Shown here in pieces: positions 56,450 to 64,000 of a stretch of 64,000 bases of DNA (the first letter of the stretch is position 1; every line of letters begins with the position of its first letter). Source of the DNA: Emydura subglobosa (Eukaryota; Chordata; Testudines; Chelidae). A model generated the notes under the pieces. It was not told the DNA's origin. It did not search any database and saw only the letters and a program-made list of their open reading frames with translations. The stretch spans positions 211,686-275,685 of the forward strand of contig ML680047.1 in assembly GCA_007922225.1 (NCBI GenBank), read 5' to 3'. The position numbers and the translations under genes are program-made.

Positions 56450-57080
56450 GAGGTCATAGATTTTAGGCAGGGATAACCAGCTAATCTGACCTCCGGCATA
56501 GAACAGGCCAAAGAATTTCACCCAGGAACTGCTGCATCAAGTCCAATATCTTGTGGTTGAACGAGAGTCTCTCCCTTAGAAAAGCATTCAGGCTTGATTT
56601 AAAGATTTCAAATAATGGAGAATCTACAACATTCCTTGGTAATCTGGTTAAATAAGGGGCTAATTCCCCTTATTTAAAATTATGCACCTTATTTCCAATT
56701 TGAATTTGTCTAGGTTCAACTTTCAGCCATTGGATCTTGTTCTGCCTGTTTGTTAAAATCTCTCCATTATCAGACATGTTCTCCCCATGTAAGTATTTAT
56801 AGACTGAGTAAACCATCATCTCTTAAACTTCTCTTTGTTAAACTAAATAGATTGAGCCTCTTAAGTCTATCACTGTAGAGCAAGTTTTCCAGTCCTTGAA
56901 TCATTCTCACAGTGTGTTTCTGAACCCTTTCTGATTGTCAACATCCTCCTTGAAGTGTGGATGCCAGAACTGGACAGTATGCAGTAATCATCTCACTAGT
57001 GCGGTATAGGCACATATAGTCCCCACACATCCCACTACTCTGACTTTGAAGAGTGTGGACACTGACCACTGACATAGGAG
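56450..57080 (-). mobile_element. Old CR1 LINE
   Basis: Minus-strand CR1: tail 'tcatagattttaggcagggataacc', 'aatctgacctccggcatagaacaggcc', body 'ttcaggcttgatttaaagatttc' and 'gttcaactttcagccattggatcttgttctgcc'. No open frame. Confidence 0.75.
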
Positions 57081-57198
57081 AAATCCTTCAGAGGTGGTAA
57101 CAGCATTTCAGTAATCTTTTGACCACACCGTCCAACATCACAGACGAGGCATTAAGAAGAAGAAGAGTGGGTCAGCCAACATGACAGGCCTGTCCAGG

Positions 57199-57440
57199 GC
57201 TGGTGCAACCACTAGGCAAACTAGGCAGTCACTTAGAGCTGCAAAATCTGGGGGGCAGCAAAAAACTGAATGAACTATTCATGAAACTACATAAGTAAAC
57301 AAACAGGCATCAGCAGTGGGAATGAAAGGTCAATGAGAATGTACAATCAGTCTCATAATGTTCTCTCTTTTTCATGTCAGACAAATCTGTAATCATAAAT
57401 GCCGAATTTGTATTCATACTAATGCACAATATTCAATTTC
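57199..57440. repeat. Unclassified interspersed repeat
   Basis: It begins 'ccagggctggtgcaaccactaggcaaactaggcagtc', a motif I associate with a dispersed sauropsid repeat. The family and the right border are uncertain. Confidence 0.35.
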
Positions 57441-57499
57441 CAAAATTAACTGTGGGGGAGGGGATGCAAGGCCAAAGGTTCACCTATGACGCCTAATAC

Positions 57500-57967
57500 T
57501 TTTTCATCGGCTCTGCTGCCTCCTTTGGCAAAGTCAGCATTGCAACCAGTGCCATGAAAAATTGCAGGTCCCCCAGATCTGCTGGCACTCCTACAGAAAT
57601 ATTCAAGTAGAGAGCTGAGATCCTGCTGAGGCAACTGCATGTACTATTTCTCAATATGTGGAGTACTGACGACGTACCAAAAGACTTCAAAGATTTCATC
57701 ATATACAAGAAGAAAGGTGGAAAAAGTCTGACTGTGGTAGCTATTGAGGTTTCCATCCCATTGCTCTCTAATCGCTGAAAAGGTTCTGACTAGAGTACTC
57801 TGTCTGCTACACAGCATTGCTAATCGTGTGCTACCGGAGCTGCAATGAGATTTTAGGCTAACACGAGGAGCAGCAGACATGATATTTTAGCCAGTTAGAT
57901 GCAGGAGAAATGCAGAGAACAAACAACAGGACTTCTACACGGTCTTTATTGATCTAGCTAAAGCATT
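57500..57967 (+). mobile_element. Non-LTR retrotransposon RT relic, part 1
   Basis: Plus-strand degraded RT: the 'AEILLRQLHVLFLNMWSTDD' segment followed by 'VPKDFKDFIIYKKKG', 'QMQEKCREQ' and '..VFIDLAKAF', where a CR1 has inserted. The LxKAFDTV motif holds the first catalytic Asp. It differs from the CR1 and L2 copies here, and I cannot name the clade with confidence. Confidence 0.7.
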
Positions 57968-58160
57968 TTCCCTAGGAGGGTGGTGAAGCACTGGAATGGG
58001 TTACCTAGCAAGGTGGTGGAATCTCCATCTTCAGAGGTTTTTAAGCTGTGGCTTGACAAAGCCCTGGCTGGGATGACATAGCTGAGGTTAGTCCTGCTTT
58101 GAGCAGGGGGTTGGACTAGATGACCTCCTGAGGTCCCTTCCAACTCTAATATTCTATGAT
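57968..58160 (+). mobile_element. Short CR1 inserted inside the RT motif
   Basis: A 190-bp CR1 3' end, plus strand: 'ctaggagggtggtgaagcactgg...', 'ggttagtcctgctttgagcaggggg' and the tail 'ccaactctaatattctatgat'. It splits LAKAF from DTV of the host LINE. Confidence 0.92.
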
Positions 58161-59097
58161 TTGACACAGTCGGCAGACCTGGACTTTGGCAATTATTAAA
58201 TAAGTTTAGTTGTCCAGAAAAATTCACCAACATTCTGAGGCTATTTCATGATGGAACGATCGGATGAGTCTGCGTAGAGGGTGTTCTGTTTGACCCATTT
58301 TCTATTACTAATGGTATTACGCAGGGCAGCATAATTGGTCCACTCATTTAATCTCTTCTCTGCAGCTATGCTCAATGATGCTGCAAGAGATCTGAATGCC
58401 AGGATCAGGATGTGTTTCTGATCCTCTGGAACATTATTTAATCTGAGCAGGCTGTGATCATCCATGAAAGTCTTCACAGCAATTGTTCATCAGCTACTGT
58501 ATGCGATGACTGTGCTCTAGCAGCACATAATCAATTATATACAGTATCTTCTAGAGTATGAACAGATTCACAGTCTGCAGAAAGGCACAATCTGACAAGC
58601 AATCTCAAAAAGACAGAGGTCATGTATCAATCTGCACCAGGGAAACCCTACACAAAACCAAAAGTCACCATCAGCAACACAAACACACTTCCGCTATCTT
58701 GGTAGTAAATTGTCTAATGACGTTACTACAGACAAGGGGCTGACAAGTCTCCTCAACAAAGCCAGTTCATCATTTGGCAGACTATCAGGCAGAGTCTGGC
58801 AGCAACATGGTTTTAAGTTTCAAACCAAGTCTATAAAGCAGTTGCGCTGTCCAACTTGTTGTATGAGTGACAGACTTGGACCTGCTCCAGGCATCACACG
58901 AAGCGTCTAGATAAGTTCCATTTACAACATCTGCATGCCACGCTCTGCATCAAATGGCAGGATAACGTTACAAGTAACAAGGTTCTGGAACGTAGTCACT
59001 CCATGGGGATTGAAGGCGTGTTTATCACATCACAGTCACACTGGGCTGGTCACGTATTGAGGATGGATGACACCAGAATGCCAAAACAGTTGCTGTA
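58161..59097 (+). mobile_element. Non-LTR retrotransposon RT relic, part 2
   Basis: This resumes with 'DTVGRPGLWQLL', 'FHDGTIG', 'ITNGIRQGSIIGPLI' and, from about 58,740, 'LTSLLNKASSSFGRLSGRVW'. It ends in 'GHVLRMDDTRMPKQLLY', broken by a hAT element. Many stops and frameshifts. Confidence 0.72.
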
Positions 59098-59879
59098 TGG
59101 TTCCCAACCTTTCTGAATGAAAGCCCCACTAATTAACACTAAGTAAAACATGTGCCCCCACCCACAATCCCCTCACCCCTCCCCCTCACCGGCCATAAAC
59201 ACATACAGCCCCTATAAACACATAGAATCATAGAATATTAGAGTTGGAAGGGAGCTCAGGAGGTATCTAGTCCAACCCCCTGCTCAAAGCAGGACTAACC
59301 TCAGCTATATCATCCCAGCCAGGGCTTTGTCAAGCCTCAGCTTAAAAACCTCTAAAGATGGAGATTCCACCGCCTCTCTAGGTAACCCATTCCAGTGCTT
59401 CACCATCCTCCTAGTGAAAAACTTTTTCCTAATGTCCAACCTAGACCTCCCTCCCTGCAACTTGAGACCATTGCTCCTTGTTCTGTCATAACAACAACAC
59501 TAAATTACATAGTAATTTAAATAATTAAATAATTTAAATAATAATAAATTACTCTCACCGGAGTAAGACGCTAGGCCTTTCCTGGCACAGCCGCCACCAC
59601 GTGCCCGTGTGGCCCCGCCTCTTCCCATACCTCATGGATGGAAGGTAATGGAGGCGGGCCCTGGCAGGTTGGCCAGGGCTGCTCCAGGCCCCCACCGGCG
59701 CGGGGCTGTTCCTCTCTGGCTGGGCGCCTGGCCGGAGCGAGGTTGGGGGGGCTGCTCCTCCGCTCTGGCCAGCGCAGAGCTCGGGGGACTAAATGACCTC
59801 ATTACTACTGAAGCCTCATGGACCTCCTAGAATCTTTGGCACCCCCCCAAGGGGGTCCCGCCTCCTAGGCTGGGAACCG
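59098..59879 (+). mobile_element. hAT-type element (second copy) with 8-bp duplication
   Basis: Same family as 27,983-28,492 (shared 'agccccactaattaacactaagtaaaac', 'ggccataaacacata', 'ggcacagccgccaccac', 'gggggactaaatgacctcatt'). The ends are tggttcccaacc and ggctgggaaccg. It is flanked by ttgctgta at 59090-59097 and 59880-59887. A CR1 lies inside it. Confidence 0.85.
59224..59489 (-). mobile_element. CR1 nested in the hAT element
   Basis: Minus-strand 266-bp CR1 3' end: 'agaatcatagaatattagagttgg', 'aacctctaaagatggagattccacc' and 'cttgagaccattgctccttgttctgtcat'. The hAT sequence is continuous across it when compared with the 28-kb copy. Confidence 0.93.
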
Positions 59880-59887
59880 TTGCTGTA

Positions 59888-60290
59888 TGGCAAACTGAAA
59901 GTAGGCAACTGCATATGAGGCAGCCAGAAGAAACTCTTCAAGAATACGCTGAAGCATAACTTAAAGCAGTGCAACCTTGACATTGAGAGCTGGGAGTTGT
60001 CAGCACCGGAAAGATCATGCTGGCAAGCAGTAGTCAATGACGGGCTTACCCAGTTCAAGAGTAACTGCCATATGGATCTGGAGGCACAGAGACTGAGTCA
60101 TAAACAGCAGCCGACTCAGCAGGCACAGATTGTAATCTCTTCCTCCGCACTGAGGTTCTTATGCACTTCATGTGGAAAGGCCTGTCATTCGCACATTACG
60201 GTTATGGCTAAAAAGACCACTCACAACATGTCATCTTTGGTCAGGAAGGACAACAACAATACAGAGGTAATACCTTTGACTTTGAGGTCA
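59888..60290 (+). mobile_element. Non-LTR retrotransposon relic, part 3 (C-terminus)
   Basis: It continues 'GKLKVGNC', 'KKLFKNTLKHNLKQCNLDIE', 'SWELSAPERSCWQAVVNDG' and ends with a C2H2-like finger, FLCTSCGKACHSHITVMAKK followed by TTH. The frame at 59997-60296 is still open. The PKQLLYGxL...LKxCNxD..SWExxAxDRxxW arrangement is a recognised C-terminal region of a widespread vertebrate non-LTR family. Confidence 0.75.
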
Positions 60291-60330
60291 GACTAGATGA
60301 CTAAATGGTTCCTTCAGGCCTTAAAATCTA
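60284..60330 (+). mobile_element. CR1 3' terminal scrap
   Basis: 'ggtcagactagatgactaaatggttccttcaggccttaaaatctat' is the CR1 3' end, about 45 bp. Confidence 0.7.
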
Positions 60331-61461
60331 TTTGGTGGGGGGAACCCATCTCTCTACTTCTACTCAGTATTCTCCTATTTATACATCCACGGATCGCATT
60401 AACCGTATTAGCCACAGCATCGCACTAGACAACAACATTGTAAGGATACATATGACCCCCAAGCAGGGGGCCCAAGCAATAGAATCATAACATTAGCAAG
60501 AACTGCCAGGGTGGTCATACAGTCTAACCCCGCAACAGACCTTCAGGCAAATATGCAGCAATCGGATTAGAAAAACAGGTGGCCACAACATATATTAAAA
60601 ATACCCTAAAGCAACCTGCGCCTGCAAGAAGGGTTATTGAACGGGTGGGAGAAGAGAGAATCAGTTACCCATAAAGTGCCCCTTTGGGATTTTGGTTGCA
60701 GATTTTGGCTCTGCACAGGTTGTTCACATCCCACACAACTAACACAGACAGGGCTTTTCAAAAATTTTGCCATAATTTTCACAATTTGTGACCTTCCTGA
60801 TCTTGTTCCCAGGGTCCCTCATGACCTTTCCCAAAATGTGCCTTGACAACCCTCCGCCCCAACTACAGAGTTGCTAAGTGTGTGGTCACTGGAAGACAGT
60901 GCTGTAAGATGTGAAACTGAAATATGTTGGTGTGATGGTTTCCAGTCTCTGAGAGACAAGTCAGGCATCTCACAGTAGTTTAAAGGGGCTCAGTAAATTT
61001 CAAATTTAGTCAATTTCAAAACATGAGTGAAAGTAGTTTCAAGTATGTAAATTCACAAACACCACTTGCCCTATCAATTTGGTTTTACAGTTGCATTTTC
61101 CTGTTTTTTTAAAACTGTTTTTCTTCCCCAGCATTGCTGTGAGAGACACCCACAGAAACAACTGGAGAAACTGGCTATCTGCCTATACAGCAGAATCAGT
61201 GGGAGTGATTATACACAAAGTCAACGGTGAGAGAGCGAGCGAGCGCGCACACTTCTAACCTCTGTCAATTGCGGTGATCTCAGGCCTTACTCAGAACGGC
61301 AGAAGGGAAACATTTTTCAGAAAGAAGTTTGATACTGAGGTTTACTGTTTCCATTTAACATATGGAAGTCATCTGAGACCAGGCAATTTTGATCCTTGGC
61401 TTTTCACAGCTGTAATGCCAGCCAGAGGCTCATGTAAAACTTGATTTACAATTATACTCAC
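60331..61461. other. Intron downstream of exon 2, no recognised feature
   Basis: It includes a short GAGC/GC-rich tract at about 61,229-61,247. No exon or named repeat is otherwise recognised. Confidence 0.4.
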
Positions 61462-61560
61462 CGCTCCATAATCTGAGGTGAAGGGCACAAACCCATCATT
61501 GCATGAGCCAACAGTGCACGGCTGTAGCTGATCCTGCTCCCGTATCCACACCCGGGTGCC
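61462..61560 (-). CDS. MYO10-like myosin motor, coding exon 2 (first exon visible)
   Basis: This 99-nt exon encodes 33 residues starting GTRVWIRE and ending SDYGA. That is the SH3-like N-terminal subdomain of an unconventional myosin motor, and myosin X has GTRVW at the same place. On the minus strand it has a pyrimidine-containing acceptor ending in CAG at 61,561-61,562 and a consensus donor GTGAGT. Both ends are in phase 0. In myosin X the preceding coding exon carries only a handful of codons including the start, so this protein lacks its Met here; that exon should lie above 61,560 and was not found. The next exon continues with VFCYPQ, matching the family without a gap. The family assignment is firm. 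Whether it is the MYO10 orthologue or a MYO10-like paralogue is uncertain, because the sequence is clearly diverged. Confidence 0.88.
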
Positions 61561-64000
61561 CTGCAATTGAATATTGCCCATTAGAAACAACACAAGATTC
61601 AAGTCACTTTCCCCTGTACCTTACACCAGCTGCTCCCATGTTTGTGTCTGAGCACTCGAAAGGGACACCCATCCCTAGTTTCACAAAGGAACAACTGCAC
61701 CCATGTGCAAGGTTGCAGATCTGTCTGTCTCACAGATCGAGGTCACAGTTTTATCTCCCTTTGAGAGGGAAGGTGGACCCATTGCTTCTCCTCTCCTCAG
61801 CATTCAAGCAGGGCACAGAGAGAAGAATGGCCACAATAAGGTAACTATAAAGAGCATTACAGCATGCCTGCCTTCATGAGACACTTACCTGTGCCTGTGA
61901 GTGTGATCACAGAAGCGAGAGAGGGAAAAGCATTTGAGATGCTGCTTAGTCAAGCTACAAAGATCTAGGCTAATACTTTTGATATGCGGCATCTGATTTT
62001 GAGAGCCCAATTTGACACACATTCGGTGTTCAGCACCTCTGAAAATCAGGCCCTAGGTCAGGCTCCCAAAACCAAAAGTCACTTTGAAAATGTTGGCTTT
62101 AGCTCCCTTAATCTTCCCTCATAAGCAGAGGATTCCCACGTGTTCAGTGATACACTGGACCTATATTCTGAAGTAAGGCTCCTGTTTCCTGTAGCATAAT
62201 GATGCTGGATACTGCAGCACATTGAAATTTATGCAGCAGCTACAAGTAAATTCTAAATAGGGGAAGTAGGTGGGCTGGGGGGAGATGGCAACTGAATTAA
62301 CCATGAAACGGAATAATCCGCACCATATTATCTGTTGTTTGTGTTTAAATTAAATCTTTAAGTCTCAGACTTCTCCATGCCCCGGATCTCTCTGGCATTC
62401 CATCACTCTGCCCTCTAGGCCCAGGACATGCTCCCCACCCCAACAACCTGTCACACCACCCTCTAGGCCCAGGACACTCTCGCCTCCCCATCCTATCACA
62501 TTGCCCTTGATCTGGGATGCTCCCCTCACCATCCTTATCCTCATCTACCAGGAGACCTATCCCTCCACTATGTAACCCTATTAAAAACAAAAACAATATT
62601 AAAGCTATGTTGAGAATGTTAAATGTGCATGGTTCATCACTTTACAGTCAGCAAATTCCAGCGTTAAGGTTTCTCATGCCTTTACAGTGCCCCAACCCCA
62701 TGAGTCTGCACCATTATGACACAAGCTTTACTTACCTCATATACCATTAATATCCTATCATAAAAACATTTTCTACAGCTTTAGATACACAAGTGTACCA
62801 TTTATATAGCTTTCCCCCAATTTTTGCATACTTATTTTCATTGTCACAACAGATCAGCGTTTCTGTATTGACATGCTTTTTATATGATAGGTTCCTGTCT
62901 CCTAAAGGTCTGTATTTTTATATTTCAGGCAGCAGCTATTTATTTACAGTTTCTTTTCAAAACAGCAATTCAGGGAATGAAACAGTAAACTAGAAAGCTG
63001 GCTTAGCTGCAAATTTAGGTGATTTACTTATGCCAGAAATTCTTGCTATTCCTCTTTGATGTTATGCTTCATCTGTAAAATACTGTATAACAGCTTACTG
63101 TACACTTTTCATATAAATGATTATAATGGACTCTGTCTGGCACACACAGAATAGTAAACAGGCAGTTGGTTAGAATAGAAACACGCAGACAAACTTGTCA
63201 CTACCATTCACGCTACAAAATAAAAATAAAAATTAGATGCCTATTTAGCAAAGCACATGCTTTAAGTACTGAGAGTTAACTTCTCTATCTAGGATTTTAT
63301 TCTGCCACCATCATCATAGGATCTGAGTGCCTTCCACGAAAAGAATCAACAGCCAACTCCTTACTAGACTTCATGGAGACTCTGGCTCTCCTCCCTTTTG
63401 AGGGTAAGAACTCTACTTGTGCATGTGCTTAAGTGTTTTGCTGAATCAGGTCCCTGAAATATATCCACTGACAAAAACCTTGGTTAACACAGAATTAAGG
63501 ATGCCCAGGGGTATTTCATGCCTTTTCAGAAGAACGAGTTCAGCAAAACTCAAACCTCTGAAAATCAGGAAATAACTAGTTATGGTACACACCAACGCAA
63601 CCTTAGCTTGGCCCCACTACAGCTGGCAATAATCACTAGGCATTACCTGCATGCGCTCAAGCTGCATTCATTGTGGTGCGTGTAGCTGTGCTGAATGCTG
63701 GAGTGATTAGCTGGCACAGTATGGCAGAGCTGTGGTTGTGATATGAGGTGATCTGGGGAGCTTTGTGCCTCAGAGGCAGGGTGGTATCTGAGCACCTGTC
63801 TTCTTGTAATGCCTCCCCCCATGTGTGCGATGGAAGGAAACAGGTGTATGTATACCTCGAGGAATGTAGTTTGCCTTATTTCAGAGCTGAGTTACATAGT
63901 GTGCGTTATTAGCTGGGCACAGGAGACTTCCTCCTCTTAAGAAGCTCTGAATCAAGAATTCCTTGACTCAGTTCCATTTTTCAGAAAACATGATTATATT
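61561..64000. other. Intron upstream of exon 2; start exon not found
   Basis: The first coding exon should lie here or beyond the window. I found no credible Met-bearing exon with a phase-0 donor. A minisatellite lies at 62,403-62,539. An imperfect foldback pairs tagcaaagcacatgcttt (63,246) with gcatgtgcttaagtgttttgct (63,421). Confidence 0.4.
62403..62539. repeat. About 45-bp minisatellite, three degenerate units
   Basis: Units carrying 'cctctaggcccaggaca' at about 62,412 and 62,461, and a diverged 'ccttgatctgggatgctccc' at about 62,505. Each is followed by a C-rich 'ctccccacccc'-like stretch. Confidence 0.65.

Noticed and set aside
61880..61935. Strong minus-strand donor GTAAGTG after CACAGGCACAG
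   Set aside because: The phase-0 frame before it has a TGA six codons upstream and no Met, so it cannot be the start exon. It could only be an untranslated or cryptic exon.
63640..63690. Possible first coding exon of the myosin on the minus strand (ATGCAG followed by GTAATG)
   Set aside because: Only two codons long, with an upstream in-frame context that includes a stop. It does not resemble the myosin X start, and chance occurrence is likely.
1..64000. CRISPR arrays, bacterial operons, restriction or toxin systems
   Set aside because: No regularly spaced direct repeats, no ribosome-binding sites and no such protein families. Spliced exons and vertebrate retroelements show eukaryotic nuclear DNA.

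Overview
The window is vertebrate nuclear DNA. It looks like a turtle or another slow-evolving sauropsid. This is inferred from dense CR1 LINEs of several ages, L2 relics, DIRS-type tyrosine-recombinase retroelements, a gag-bearing Ty3/Gypsy relic, a Penelope-like element, hAT elements and short 'GTCTACAC' inverted-repeat transposons. There are no bacterial operons or ribosome-binding sites. The ORFs longer than about 80 codons that I can explain are transposon fragments; the host coding sequence is in short exons.

The only host gene I can support lies on the minus strand and spans at least 6,909-61,560. It is the N-terminal part of the motor domain of an unconventional myosin closest to myosin X (MYO10-like). 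Ten consecutive coding exons can be read, with GT/AG borders and matching phases: 61462-61560, 50981-51139, 44547-44734, 44181-44315, 36860-36984, 35123-35136, 29417-29501, 24620-24723, 17429-17558 and 6909-7027. They total 1,158 nt (386 codons) with no stop or frameshift. They include the P-loop GESGAGKT, the switch-I segment NNNSSRFGKF and the GERNYHIFY segment. One exon is only 14 nt long and supplies the otherwise missing YLLEK. The exon with the start codon should lie above 61,560 and the rest of the motor, neck and tail below position 1. I identified neither.

The introns are filled with transposable elements. From low to high coordinates: a DIRS relic split by a CR1 (1-3,100); a CR1 nested in an older CR1/L3-like LINE (3,100-4,450); a GTCTACAC MITE (5.6 kb); older repeats and CR1 (7.6-8.8 kb); a Ty3/Gypsy relic lacking visible reverse transcriptase (8.9-11.7 kb) joined palindromically to a Penelope-like endonuclease end (11.7-12.5 kb); a DIRS gag relic (13.1-14.2 kb); a CR1 nested in an older CR1 (14.2-17.1 kb); a nearly full-length 6.1-kb DIRS element with inverted terminal repeats and an internal complementary region (17.6-23.7 kb); an L2 split by a solo LTR (26.2-27.9 kb); hAT elements at 28.0, 31.7 and 59.1 kb; many CR1 and L2 pieces; a LINE with a 5' inversion (47.7-49.9 kb); and an RT-bearing LINE at 57.5-60.3 kb broken by a CR1 and by a hAT that itself carries a CR1.

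Two transposons lie directly against splice sites of the host gene. The DIRS terminus is 18-30 bp upstream of the 17,558 acceptor, and CR1 sequence begins within a few bases of the 29,416 donor. I found no new defence, toxin or metabolic system. The points of most interest are the microexon, the splice-site-adjacent insertions and several well-preserved insertion structures.
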